Of a stretch of 64,000 nucleotides of DNA, positions 43,698 through 55,024 are shown in pieces. The notes below the pieces were generated by a model that did no database searches, was not told the DNA's origin, and saw only the letters and a program-made list of their open reading frames with translations. Origin of the DNA: Massospora cicadina (Eukaryota; Entomophthoromycota; Entomophthoromycetes; Entomophthorales; Entomophthoraceae); the NCBI GenBank assembly GCA_022478985.1, contig JAKSZP010000205.1, forward strand, positions 81,741 to 145,740. Direction: 5' to 3'. Position 1 is the first letter of the stretch. Every line of letters starts with the position of its first letter. The translations under genes and the position numbers were made by a program.

Positions 43698-44040
43698 TTG
43701 TCACTTACCTAAGCGCAATTTACAGTTGATAATTTCTACAACTAATCAATTCTATGTAATCTTGCTTTGCATATCGCTGATGATTCCATGCCCTTTCTCT
43801 CTTTTTGTCCTGCGCTTTATATGATGAGGAACCCGTGGATGAGCCCCCTGACCCCCTTCCCCTTCCACCATGGTGGGATAAGCGGCTTGTTGCTGTACCA
43901 CCTAATTGATTGTGTTCTCATTTTGAGTGGCTTGCTGCTCGTTTTGGGCAGTTGATTTTGGTTGTTTGGATTTGGTTTGTCTTGATAGTTTCTGTCTTGG
44001 TAATGTCCGTCCCTTAATTGGCATACCTCAAATTATATTA

Positions 44041-44499
44041 TTCATATGTGACAAATGACAATAAAAAGCCCAACTATCCATTTTATAATAGCATACTTCA
44101 ATGAGAAGCAAGTACTTGTTTCTCAATCTTACTCAAGGGTAAACATAGACCTAGAGTAAATGAGAAAGGACACAATAAAGTGTTATTAAGAAATATTGTT
44201 TAACATTTTAATTTACTAAAACCATTGGCTTCAGTTGCTGTAAAGTAATTAGATATCCTATAAACGTTGACTATATATAGATTATTGAACAAATTACAAT
44301 TAGAAATTGGAGCTTCCTTAACCATGACCAATGGTTTTTATCAATGCGTTTAAAACTTTTTTTTTACTTGAAAGCTGGCAGGGGATGAGCACAAAACTAT
44401 TGGAAAAAAAATCTAAGCTAGCAACTAACATCATATGGCCAACCACCCATATTGACTAAAATAACTAATATAAGACTATGTTGTGTAAAGCATTATATG
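44041..44499. other. No feature recognised
   Basis: AT-rich sequence with no coding or repeat signal that I could assign. Confidence 0.5.
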
Positions 44500-45165
44500 G
44501 TTGAAATCCCAACAAATGCCCACCGCGTTAGCTACCTCACACTGTGCGCATGGTGCTACCGCCATCTATTATTAGCAATGAAGCATAAATGACCTCAGCT
44601 TTTACCAAAACAAATCAAGCTGGTACAAAAAGCAACTTCAAGCCGGTGGAAGATGCGTCATATCTATAAGCTCCCTCACCACACAGCAAATCTCATATGG
44701 TAAATTCTTTACGTTGAATAAATATATTAATGACTTTAATTGTCCAAATGAAAACACCGCATGGGTGTCATTGAGCACCCTCAGGACCTTTCTTCACAAT
44801 GTAGTTGAATAGACAACCTGGGCTGGATCATCATATCAACTTTCGCCACCTTACCAAATTCACCCCATTCCCACAGCGCTCCAAGAAACTTGCCACCAAA
44901 AGTCAAGATATTTGGACATAAAACAAGTCACATTTCAGCTGAAGGATTAATCACTAGAACCCCTTTATAGAGTCTCATAACCATGCGTCCCCACTAGATG
45001 CCATAGCCTTGTTGTTTTTAGCATAAATAGTATATAAGAATATAAGCAGAGGACCCTCCTACTCCTTACTTCAGGTTGGTATATTATATTGCTACTGTTC
45101 AGTTGATTACATCAACCACCTTAAATTAAAGCCTAGAATAAACAGTATAAACGCAAACTTTCTGG
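44500..45165 (+). repeat. LTR-like block of probable copia-type element K
   Basis: It shares ordered blocks with 23780-24466 and is followed by a Gag-like region. A TATA-like stretch and AATAAA-type signals occur near 45020-45145. The borders are estimates. A possible primer-binding site is TTGGTATATTATATTGC near 45076, which resembles the TGGTATCAG of many copia elements but would place the LTR end earlier. Confidence 0.3.
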
Positions 45166-45399
45166 ACATCCCACGCCACCTAATCATCCTCAACTTCTTC
45201 TTCACAACTAAAGCTTTCTAAACTCAACAAGATAGCTCATTCTAGTTAAACTTACCACAATTATTTTCTCTATTTTTTGAGAGTATCTATATGCCAAATG
45301 CTGATACTAGATAAAATAAGCTACTAAGAAACTGTGCAGATTAATCTCCATGAATCATGATCCACCTATGAGAATACATTACCATCTTCAGTTGCGACT

Positions 45400-45960
45400 G
45401 AGACACCTGATCCCATGGTGAGGGACCATCCTGGGACCTTCTTGTTAAGGACTATATTAGCTTTACCAAATTCAATAATACGCTACCTCCCTCTACGTCT
45501 GTACTCAGATATATGACCAGAATGCATGATCTCTATAGATCTAAGTCAGCTTTAAATTTAGATATGACCATGATAGATCTCTTGCTCATTATAGTATTCT
45601 CACCATTGTCCAAGACAACAACCTGAGCAACCACATGTTCCTTACTTTTCTCCTGACCATAACGCTAGAGCTATGTTAAAATTTAATTCCCAGGATCACT
45701 CCTGTACACCAGAACAATACATATGTGAATCTAAAGATGACCATAACCATTTAAAATCAACTCTTTTTATCAATACCAACCCACTTGCTGCGCCCTCAAG
45801 CTCAATGAGCGGTAGCCAAGGTGGTACTCACACATGCTTACAACTGCTTCAAGGCCTATAAAATTTTGTATCACTCCAGAATCAAAATGAGTCAAAGCCA
45901 AGATTTAGCACCTCAAACAAAATATAAAAAGCAGCTTCACTCCCATTGGTTAAAATATTG
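45400..45960 (+). pseudogene. Element K Gag-like remnant
   Basis: A readable run near 45440-45600 gives DYISFTKFNNTLPPSTSVLR, YMTRMHDLYRSKSALNLDMT and MIDLLLIIVFSPLSK. This fits the helical Gag of Ty1/copia elements, where a W..L...Y....-type block is followed by V..Y...M..L...L and L...L...P. A weak knuckle may lie near 45830-45880. No protease, integrase or RT of this element follows before LINE D at about 46200. The family call is tentative. Confidence 0.35.
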
Positions 45961-46199
45961 GGAGCCTGAATAAGGGACCTTCTCTTGGAGCTCAAGTAAC
46001 TAGAAGAAATTTATGAAATTTAAGTCTTCCCACTACTGTGCACAACAGTAACGCCCCACCTGGTCTTTTTTATATGAGCTTTGTCTACAATACAGGAAAT
46101 CACCTCCCTGAGATTAGAAACAAAAAACCCAAAGAAAAACGAGGTGAACACATTAAAACTTAAATGATTCTACTCAAGTATGTTTTATTTCAACGTACT

Positions 46200-46991
46200 G
46201 GATTCATCATACGTCTAAGAATTTCTATGGCGTGCACCTAAACCGCCTACCAACCCAGGCTGATGAAGCTTTACTGGAGTCAGTCACCAACTAGGAAGTT
46301 ATGGAGATCCTGCTTAAGATCTCACGCCTAAAAGTCCCAGGTCTGGCAGCTTAGATTTTTGAGGCTCACCTCCTGGACCCATTGGCTGTAGCAACCACAC
46401 ACCATTACCCATCATGGCTCTCGTGGAAAATGAGAAGTACCACAAGTCTTGAGGCTCTACAACCTTAATTTTATAAATATTATACCTTAAGTACCTATCC
46501 AACTGGCGCCTAATTTTGCTTTTAACTTGGACTGAAGACAAAAAAAGCTCCTGTTCAACGAAATAACCAAACGGGTTTTCTTTAAATGGGACCCCTCTCA
46601 CCACAGCTTCAGTACAGCAAGGTATCAATGGGACAGCTACAAAGCTTTAAACGACTTTAAGTAATGAATTTTTATAGGGTGAATTGCTTTGTGGCTTTCT
46701 TGGGCTTAGAGAATGTTATTAGGTTGTATTAAACTATATCAACGCCTTCTTGGCCGATTTTATCTTTGATGGTTGGTTAATGGATTTTAGCGCTATACCA
46801 AAAATTTATCACCAGAGTGCTGATCCCAACATGATTCAAAAGGATGTACTGGTTGAGAGTAAGCTCCATCAAGGGGCCACCTGAGTTTAGTACTGATTAA
46901 CATATCTTCAATCCTCTCCTGGTCATGTTACAATACAAGGTGTTGAGGAAGAGGTCCTGGGGCCCCCAACACCATAGCATTTTAAGATGAC
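46200..46991 (+). pseudogene. LINE D: reverse transcriptase fragment
   Basis: Pieces of a LINE RT can be read on the + strand: LSNWRLILLLTW (46495), then VAFLGLENVIRLY (a decayed FLD..KAFDRV), then KLHQGATLSLVL from a frame-changed GLRQGDPLSPLLF block (46865), then APNTIAF, a stop, and DDTAL at 46967-47000, the catalytic FADD box. The Ty3 element G1 starts five to six bases after this box. The rest of the RT is not found beyond G1. Confidence 0.5.
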
Positions 46992-46996
46992 ACCGC
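46992..46996. repeat. Possible target duplication of G1 (ACCGC, left)
   Basis: ACCGC here and ACAGC at 60652-60656 agree at four of five bases. They lie exactly at the outer ends of the G1 LTRs. Confidence 0.45.
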
Positions 46997-47339
46997 TCTG
47001 GAAGTTTTGAAATACACTTCCAATGGGGCAGGTTTTCTCTCAAAGTAACTTTGAGTGGATTCTCCAAAAAGCGATAAATTTAAGTAAATACAGGCTATAA
47101 TTCGACCCAATCTTTATTATTAAAAGGATGGGATATTTATAGGCCTTGTTTTGGTTTGTAATCTATCAGTGCTAACTAATTGCTGAACAAATGAATCTTC
47201 AATCAATTGATTGGGATGAAGCTGATCATTCTTATTAACGTTAATATATTGAGATAAACTAAGCTCTCCTTCTAATGAAGCCGGTGGAATTAATGGAGTA
47301 TAATCTCTGGAGGTAAGAGAATTCAGCAATATCCTGACA
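46997..47339 (-). repeat. 3' LTR of G1
   Basis: 343 bp, TGTCAGGATATTG at the 5' end and CTTCCAGA at the 3' end on the - strand. It contains a frame reading GELSLSQYINVNKNDQLHPN then QLIEDSFVQQLVSTDRL, which is conserved in the other three family LTRs. Confidence 0.75.
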
Positions 47340-47352
47340 CTTCCCCCTCAAG
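47340..47352 (-). promoter_or_regulatory. Polypurine tract of G1
   Basis: On the - strand CTTGAGGGGGAAG directly precedes the TGTCAGG start of the 3' LTR. Confidence 0.7.
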
Positions 47353-48420
47353 ATTTGATCGCATGTGAAGGTGAATTCTTAAAAACCTAGGTTGGATACA
47401 ATTGATCACTATGCCATTATCAACATGGACAATTGAGTATTCTAGTCTTCTTCAAAGTATAACTCAATAAGGACTGGACCAATTGGTTCCTACCTTCTCA
47501 TTTCGCCCACCAGGTCAAGAGTGATAATACACAACATAGTCTCCAATTTGGCATTCAGGTAAAGCGGGTTTATGTTGATTGGTTTTTTGAGTCTCTCTTT
47601 GAGTAGTTGCTTCAATAGATTTCATAGCTTGGTCTTGAGGATGAATAATCTCATCCGCCAGATTTCTTAAAATTAGATCAGAATTTTCTGATATGCTTTC
47701 TTCAAGTATGGCTTGAACTCTAAAAGGGACTGAGGGGTCTCGCGCATATAGTAATTTGAAAGGCGAAATCTTAATAATTTGATGATAGCCTATCCAATAT
47801 GCAAATAAAGCACTAGTAAAATAGAAATTCCACTAAGATGGATAAGTAGAAACCATTTTTCTTAGAATCGAAACTAGAGTCCCATTGACTCATTCAATGG
47901 CCCCATTCATGGAGGGATTGTATGGAACAATGAATCGTTGGGCAGTGTTAAATAATTTAGATAATTCCTGTACAAGTTGCGAGGTAAAGCTAGCCCATTA
48001 TCTGACATAAGGACCTTAGAACACCCATGTTGAAAATTTATGTTGATATAAGAATAGCGCAGTAGTTTTAGCCAAGGGAGTGGCATAGAAACGGCCTCAA
48101 CCCATTTTAGCTAAATGGTTGACAGCCAATATAATAACTGGTGGCCATGTAATCCCCAAGGAAAAGACCTACCACAGCAATGCTAACCACTTCAAACGCT
48201 TTAGTCAAGGGAATAACTTGATGCTGATATATTGGGTTAGTAATTCCATGATTTTTACAAATAAGACATGAGCCAAGGGTCACTTGGATAAAATTAGTCA
48301 TATTATCCCAATAATATTGGGTCTTCAACCATTATTGAGTTTTCTTCAACCCACTGTGGCCTACTTGCTCATGACCTTCCATGACAGCCTAAAATTTTGA
48401 GTTTGAGTGTAAAAAGGGTA
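47353..48420 (-). pseudogene. G1 integrase remnant
   Basis: The HHCC region is at 48370-48200 (EQVGHSGLKKTQ-like, then CLICKNHG at about 48265). The catalytic core follows to about 47700. The C-terminal GPY/F part lies near 47560-47380. The same blocks are better kept in G2. There are stops in each third. Confidence 0.55.
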
Positions 48421-48599
48421 CCCACTTGGATTTGACCTTCTTATATAAAGCTCCCTCCTGAATAATAGTATCATTAGGTATAGATATCAAATAGACTCAA
48501 TCTTTTTCAGACTCTTAATCCCACAACTTTGGTTGCCCAATGAGGTTATATATTTGCTCTTTCTTCTCCACTTCCAAAGTCAGAATAGGCATTCAGGAC

Positions 48600-49800
48600 A
48601 ACCCATCAGCACTCTGATGTTGAGCACCTGAATGATGAACAATGGAAAAATCGTGATTCTGAAATCTTAAAGGACCAAAGAACCAATATCCTGTCAGGAT
48701 CATTAATATTCTGCAACCATCTTAAAAAATAGTGGTCAGTGATGACAGTGAAATGGTTACCATATAAGAAGGGACGGAAATATTTATTGCTAGAATTACA
48801 GACAAACACTTCCACTCATTTACACTGTAATTTCGTTCAGCTTTGGACAATTTATGATATAATATGCAACATGATGGTCCTTCTGCTCCTCATTACACTG
48901 GGATAAGATAGCCCCAATAGAGACATTGCTTGCATCAGTATGTAATAAGAAAGGCTTATCAAATTGACGATGAATTAAAACAGGTGACTTAGTCAGGGCA
49001 GTTCGCAGGGAATTAAATGACTGACTTTGAGCTGAACTCCACTCAAAGGACACTCCTTTTTGTAATATATAGAATAATGGTTCACTCATATCAGTAAATT
49101 TTATATAAATTGCCAAAAATACCCAACCACACCAAGAAAGATTTGAATATCCCGCAGAGAGGTAGGAGGAGGCATTTGATGGATAGTTTGAACTTTATCT
49201 GCAAGAAGTTGAATCCCTTTATCCAATTTTTGATGTCCTAAAAACTCCATTTCATTTTGGAAGAATGAGCATTTATAGGACTTGAGCTTTAAGGAGGAGC
49301 TTCAAATTCGACTGAAAACTTCTTTTATATGGCCCAAGTGTTCAGTAAAGGTTTTGGAAAACATGGTAATATCATCAAGTTATACCAAAACACAAGTAAA
49401 CTTTAGGTCCCGTAACATACCATCCATAGCTCTTTGGAAAGTGGCTGAGGCGTTGCTCAATCCTTGAGGCATCCGAGTTGGTTCAAATAAACCTTCACTG
49501 GATATTAGGGCACACTTAGCTCAATCTACTGAGGATAATTCGACTTGACAGTATCCACTGGCTAAGTCCATGGCTAAAAAGTAAGTTGATCCAGCCAGAA
49601 ACTTAAGAAATTATCGATCCTAAGTAAAGGATAAATGTCTCATCAAGTAATAGTATTCATTCTTTGATAATCCAAAACTACTCGATGAGAACCACCCTTC
49701 TTCTTAATCAACAACAATGGGGACGCCCAAGGACTATTAGGGGTTTCAATAATCCATTCTCCAATAATTGATGCAATTCTATGGTAACTTGGGCTTCTTC
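48600..49800 (-). pseudogene. G1 reverse transcriptase and RNase H remnant
   Basis: RNase H is at 49116-48606 with FDKPFLLHTDASNVSIGAIL then SQCNEEQKDHHVAYY, followed by FLYGNHFTVITDHYFLRWLQ. The TDAS aspartate and the TDH block are both intact. The RT lies above, with VLV, a stop, and LDDITMFSKTF at about 49395-49350. It is the only Ty3 copy in this window that keeps both aspartates of YLDD, although the Tyr codon has become TAA. RT and RNase H together copy the element RNA. Confidence 0.65.
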
Positions 49801-50638
49801 CACTTTAGACTTATGATATGGCTTGGCACAGATAAAAAGGTGATCACCAGTTTCAATGGAATGCTTTGCTCCTTTCATCTTACCAAAGTCATAAGTATGC
49901 TTAACAAAAATGTCTTAGTATTCTTCTAACGACTGAAGCACTTGATTCTCTTTGTCACTAGTGAGGTTTTTTCCAATAGCAGGTCCCACTGTAAGGATTT
50001 CCTGATCACTTCCCAGCCCAAAGTCTTGTAGGCTTCCAAAAGCTTTAACATCATAAATATGAGATATGTGTAATAACTTGACATAAGCAATTGGGTGTTG
50101 TTAGTACACCATTTTGGGTTCATTGGCAACTTTCACTAAGAAAATAGATGGTGATCCTGAATAAGCATAATCCAATATTCCAGGGCATGGCAAGATTTCT
50201 TTAACCGAAGGGTTGAAAATGCCCTGGACTTGTAATAAATGTCCTTTGGGAATTGAAAAATGTAAAGAAATATTAATAATTACCTGAGATTTTGGTGGAA
50301 AATTAGATTTTTGGGGGCGAAAATAGGCATCTTCTCTTTGATATCCGCTGAGGTAGGGGGTAATTTTACCTGAGGGTCGTCAACATGGTATTGAATAGAA
50401 TAAGACCTTTTAGACCCCTCCACCAGACATAACCAATGTCATTCATGATCATGATCAGATAAAAGTAAGGGAACTCTATACCCCAAGAGAGACAATGACG
50501 AGTCAGGGTAATTAATAATTCCATCAAATTCCCACACATACTGAGTTTCCAATAGTAGTTCATAACTCAAGTGGTCAAGAACAATTGCAGGGATGGTAAA
50601 AATTAGCTTCCCAATTTTTAGTGGGAAAAGAAAGAGCT

Positions 50639-50851
50639 CTAATTGACCAAGTACGCTGGGGTCCCTAGAGCCATATTCTTTAAAATGGGTATATTGTGCG
50701 TTAACTTGATTTTCTCGATAAATTTTGATGAGACAACATTCACCAGAGATCCTGTATCAATGATAGCTTTGGCCTTGATTTGATTCACTTGGAAGTCAAT
50801 ACAGGTGATGGTGCATCCAAACTGAGAGGATAATGTCAACAATGAGGGCAA
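50639..50851 (-). pseudogene. G1 aspartic protease
   Basis: The frame reads VNQIKAKAIIDTGSLVNVVS then SKFIEKIKLTHNIPIL, with an intact D-T-G-S active site. It lies between Gag and RT. The downstream part continues at 50563-50366 in other frames. Homodimeric retropepsins need about 100 residues; this one is broken after about 70. Confidence 0.65.
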
Positions 50852-50899
50852 GGAATAAAAAAATATTCATCTTTGTTAATTTAACAGGGCTTTGAAGTT

Positions 50900-51087
50900 C
50901 TTGTTGCACACTCATATCATTATCAAGATGAAGAATCTTATTGGTTTTATCCCTTTTCTTTTCTCATCCGCTTCTTTCTTAAACAATGGTCCTCTGTATG
51001 GAAATATTGGTGACAGTAGTTACACTGAATCGCTCTAGTATTCTCAGGCACAGCATAAACTCTAGGGCGACTAGGTCTTGGAGAATA
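50900..51087 (-). pseudogene. G1 Gag C-terminus (nucleocapsid), left of the G2 insertion
   Basis: The sequence aligns with the CCHC region of G2 at 55040-55190 (GGCGACTAGGTCTTGGAGA against GGCGACTAGGTCTAGGAGA on the + strand). It then stops at the G2 LTR at 51093. The same Gag resumes at 57450 on the other side of G2. Confidence 0.6.
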
Positions 51088-51092
51088 ATAAA
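51088..51092. repeat. Target-site duplication of G2, ATAAA (left copy)
   Basis: ATAAA here and at 57445-57449. Joining the flanks restores the Gag sequence seen in G2 at 55185-55200 in form and spacing. Confidence 0.75.
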
Positions 51093-51433
51093 TCTGGAAG
51101 TTTTGAATTACACTTCCAATGGGGCAGGTTAAAACTCAAAGTTACACTAGGCGGATTCTCCAAAAAGGCGATAAAATAAACAAGAAAATACAGTTTAAAA
51201 CTCAACCTAATTTTTATTTTCATAAATAGGAATTATTGTAGGTTTTTTTTACTGTTTGTAATCTATCAGAGTGAATTAATCTCTGCACAATCAAATCTTC
51301 AATCAATTGATTGGGAACAGATTGATCATTAACCTTGATAGATTGTGATAGATTGCTCACTCCTTCCAATGATGTAAGGGGAATTGATGAAGTGAATTTT
51401 CTTGAGATATGAGAATTCAGTGAAATTGTAACA
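51093..51433 (-). repeat. 3' LTR of G2
   Basis: 341 bp. On the - strand it begins TGTTACAATTTCAC and ends CTTCCAGA. It has the conserved frame GVSNLSQSIKVNDQSVPNQL then IEDLIVQRLIHS. Confidence 0.85.
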
Positions 51434-51444
51434 CTTCCCCCCTC
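51434..51444 (-). promoter_or_regulatory. Polypurine tract of G2
   Basis: GAGGGGGGAAG on the - strand, directly before the 3' LTR. Confidence 0.75.
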
Positions 51445-51453
51445 AAGATTCGG

Positions 51454-52600
51454 TCACAGTGGAGGATAACTTCTTAAAAACATAGGATGAATACAATTTA
51501 CCACTATACTAGTATTATTATGAACAATTGAATACTCTAATCCTTTTCGAAATTTAACTCTATAGGGACCAGACCAATTAGTTCCCAACTTTTCAGTCCG
51601 TCCACCTGACTGGGAATGATAGTACATAACATAAACTACAATCTGATATTCAGGTAAGACAGGTTTGTGTTGATTGCTTCTTAGAGTTTCTCTTCGAGTG
51701 GTAGTTTCAATTGAATTCATTGCTTGAGCCTGGAGGCGGATAATCTCATCAGCCAGATTTCTCATAATTAAATTGGAATTTTCTGGGATGCTTTCCTCAA
51801 GGATTGTCTGAACACTAGAAGGGACTGAAGGATCCCGCCCATATACACTTAAATGGGGACATCTTGATAATGCAGTGGTAGCTTATCTGATAAGCAAACA
51901 AGGCACTAGGCAAATAAAAATTCCACCGAGTTGGGTCAGTAAATGCCATCTTCCTTAAAATCAAGACCATGGTTCCATTAACTCGTTCAATGGCCCATTT
52001 GTGGATGGATTATATGGGACAACAAATTGCTGAGTAGTGTTAAATAATTTTAATAACTCCTGTATAAGTTGCGAGGTAAAATTAGTCCCATTATCTGACA
52101 TAAGGACCTTTGGACATTAATGTTGGGAAATGATATGCTGATATAGGAAAAACGCTGTAGTCTTAGCCGAAGGGGTAGCAATGGAAATGGACTCAACCCA
52201 TTTGTTTAAATGATTGACAGCCATAATGATATACTGATGGCCTTGCAATCCTCAAGGAAAAGACCTACAACATCAATGCTGACCACCTCAAACGCCTTAG
52301 TTGGGGGAATAACTTGATGTTGATATGTAGGGTTGGTAGTTCCATGACTTTGCAGATAAGACATAAGTCAAGGGTCTCTCAAATGAACTCAGTCATGTTG
52401 TTACAATAGTATTGAGTCTTCAACCATCCTTGAGTCTTCTTTAAGCCACTATGACCAACTTGTTCATGACCTTCCATTACAGCGTGAAACCTAGAGTTGG
52501 GATGTAGGAAGGGTAACCACTTAGATTTGACTTTCTTATATAAAGCTCCATCTTGAATCATAGTATCTTTAGTAATGGATTTTAGATAGGCTCGATCCTC
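51454..52600 (-). pseudogene. G2 integrase
   Basis: At 52561-52379 the HHCC zinc-binding region reads HAVMEGHEQVGHSGLKKTQG then WLKTQYYCNNMTEFI, with the two Cys just after in another frame. The core between about 52330 and 51850 is frameshifted. At 51765-51454 a 103-codon frame holds RLQAQAMNSIETTTRRETLR and the GPY/F module NWSGPYRVKFRKGLEYSIV then CIHPMFLRSYPP. It stops just before the polypurine tract. It lacks a chromodomain, so insertion into heterochromatin marks by that route is not expected. Confidence 0.7.
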
Positions 52601-52699
52601 TTCAGTCTCTCAATCCCATAATTCAGGTCGTCCAATAAGATTATATAAGCGTTCTTCTTTTTCTAGTCCAAGGTCAGAATAGGCAGGTGGGACAGCCCA

Positions 52700-53225
52700 T
52701 CAGCATTTTGGTGCTGAGCCCCTGAGCGATGAACAATGGAGAAATCGTAATTTTGCAATCTTAAAGCCCAATGGGCCAACCTCCCATCAGGATCCTTCAC
52801 ATTCTGCAACCATCATAAGGAGGAATGGTTGGTAATAACTGTGAAATGGTTACCATATAAGAAGGGACAGAAGTGCTTGATTGCCAAAATTACTGCCAAA
52901 CATTTCCGCTCAGTAACACTATAATTTCGTTTGGCCTTTGACAAAGTTTTGCTATAGTAAGCAACAGGATGATCATTATTTTCTTCATCACACTGAGATA
53001 AGATAGCCCAGTAGTGACATTGCTTGCATCCATATGTAGAAAGAAAGGCTTATCAAATTGGGGATGAATTAGGACAGGTGTCTTAATCAAGGCGGTACGC
53101 AGAGAATTGAATGACTGTTCTTGAGCTGACCCCCACTCAAAAGACACTCCTTTTTGCAATAGGTGAAATAAGGGTTCAGCCATATCAGCAAAGTTGGGAA
53201 TAAATTTCTGGCAATACCCAGCCAT
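52700..53225 (-). pseudogene. G2 RNase H
   Basis: The frame at 53225-52890 begins with the end of RT (MAGYCQKFIPNFADMAEPLF then HLLQKGVSFEW). RNase H follows with FDKPFFLHMDASNVTTG, where TDAS has become MDAS but the Asp is kept. Downstream, in another frame, come NHFTVIT and LQNYDFSIVHRSGAQHQNAD then GLSHLPI. The domain is otherwise standard for Ty3. Confidence 0.65.
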
Positions 53226-53399
53226 GCCAATAAAGACTTGAATATATCATAAAGAAGAGGGAGAAGGCATCTGTTGGATAGCTTGAACTTTATCTAATAG
53301 GGGTCAAATCCCTTTAGCTGAAACCTGATGTCCTAAAAAATCCATTTCGTTTTAAAAGAATGAGCACTTGGAGGGTTTGAGTTTTAAGGAAGAGGCCCA

Positions 53400-53900
53400 A
53401 ATTCAGTTAAAAACTTTTTTAAATGGTTTAAATGCTCGGTAAAGTTTTTGGAAAACATGGTAATATTGTCAAGATATACCAGAATGCAAGTAAGTTTTAG
53501 ATCTCATAATATATTGTCCATAGCCCTTTGGAAAGTTGCTGGGGCATTGCTGAGGCCTTGAGGCATACGAGTTGGTTCAAACAACCCTTCACTCAATATC
53601 TGGGCACACTTAGCATGATATTCTGGTGATAATTCGATTTGCCAGTATCCACTGATTAATTGTATGGCCGAAAAATAGGTGGATCCAGCCAACAACCTAA
53701 GAAAATCATCAATCCTAGGTAAGGGATAACAACCCCGTGGAGTAATAGCATTCAATCAATGATAATCCATCACAACTCGATGAGAACCATCTTACTTCTT
53801 AACCAACAACAATGGGGACGCCCAAGGACTATTGGAGGGTTTCAATAATCCAGCCTACAGAAATTGATGCAACTCCTTAGTAACCTGGGCTTATTCTACT
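53400..53900 (-). pseudogene. G2 reverse transcriptase
   Basis: The 83-codon frame at 53755-53504 reads NAITPRGCYPLPRIDDFLRL then LAGSTYFSAIQLISGYWQIE, and EGLFEPTRMPQGLSNAPATF then QRAMDNIL. These are the Y.LP.ID, F..LDL.SGY.QI and PFGL.NAP.TFQR.M blocks. The first catalytic Asp (LDL) is read as IQL. The second catalytic box near 53490-53445 reads LVYLDNITMFSKNF, YLDN instead of YLDD. Both catalytic positions are thus hit. Confidence 0.75.
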
Positions 53901-54254
53901 TTAGATTTACGGTAGGGCTTTGCCCAGATAGGAAGGTGATCACCACTTTCAACATTGTGCACTACTCCTTTCATCTTCCCAAAATCGTAAGTATGACTAG
54001 CAAAAATGTCGGAATGGTTTGTCTAATAATTGAAGCACTTGTTTCTCCTGCTCCTTAGAGAGGTGTTTTCTGATAGCAGGACCCACATTAAGGATTTCCT
54101 GATCACTTTCCAATCCAAAGTCTTGTAGACTCCCAAAGGGTTTAACATCATAGATACAAAATAAGGGCAGTAACTTGACATAAGCAATTGGATGCTCTTG
54201 ATCTACCAGTTTTGGCTCATTGGTAAGATTCGCCAGTAAGACAGATAATGGTCC

Positions 54255-54889
54255 TTAATAAGCATAATCCAATACCCCAGGACAAGGCAAGAGTTCTTCA
54301 ACAGAAGGATTGGCAGTGCCTTGGACTTGTAATAAATGTCCCTTGGGAATTGAAAAGTGCAAAGAAGTGTCAATAATTACTTGTGATTTTGATGGAACAA
54401 CTAATTTCTCAGGGGAGAAAATAGGCATCCCCTCTTCAAAACCACTAATGCAGGAGGTAATTTTATGTGAGAATCCCCAACATGATAATGAAGTGAATAA
54501 GACCTTTTGGTTCCTTCTAGAAGACATAACTGACGTTGAGTGGAAGCATGATCAGATAAAAGTAAGGGAACTCTATACCCCAAGAGAGACAATGACGACT
54601 CAGGGTAAATGATAATTCCATCACATTCTCATAAAAATTGAGTCCCCAAAAGTAGGTTGTAACTCAAATTATTGAGTACAATAGCTGAGATGGTAAAAGT
54701 TAATTTCCCAATTTTCAGGGGTAAAGACAAAAAAGCTTTAATAGAATAAGTACTCTGAGGTCCATCCATGCCATATTCTTCATAATGAGAAATATGGGGT
54801 GTTAATTTGATCCGTTTAATCAATTTTGATGAGACAACATTCACCGGGGATCCAGTATCTATGATAGCTTCGGCATTGACTTGATGCAC
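54255..54889 (-). pseudogene. G2 aspartic protease and linker
   Basis: At 54889-54629 an 86-codon frame reads AEAIIDTGSPVNVVSSKLIK and ends ISAIVLNNLSYNLLLGTQFL. This gives both the DTGS active site and the ILLG-type second strand, so a whole retropepsin of about 85 residues. It is the best kept protease here. The stretch 54527-54255 is the linker to RT, broken into two frames. Confidence 0.7.
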
Positions 54890-55024
54890 TCGTAAGTCAA
54901 AAGGGTAATGGTGCTTCTAAACTGAGATGATAATACCAATAAGGAGGGCAAATAATAAAAAGAATGTTCATCTATATTACACTCAATCAAACTTTGATGC
55001 TCTTGCTGCGCACTCATATCACTA

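Larger units (their letters stand above)
41226..44040 (+). mobile_element. LC2: decayed LC-type retroposon
   Basis: It parallels LC1 from leader to tail. The leader keeps TTTTGAGC. ORF1 begins near 41337 with MSTAPQPASPMWGSG (LC1 MSLALPPATPVWGSS). The middle, around 41865-42110, has YSTDPILQFVVPNRA and a CCHC knuckle CPFCFKLYHLKRSC (LC1 CSLCFGLDHAKRAC). The distal part has NPWSSLDETEE. The 3' end has CCATGGTGGGATAAGCGGC and ATTTTGAGTGGC, matching LC1 3' sequence, and closes with CCTCAAATTATATT. A solo LTR at 42814-43697 interrupts it. No RT or endonuclease is present, as in LC1. Confidence 0.7.
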
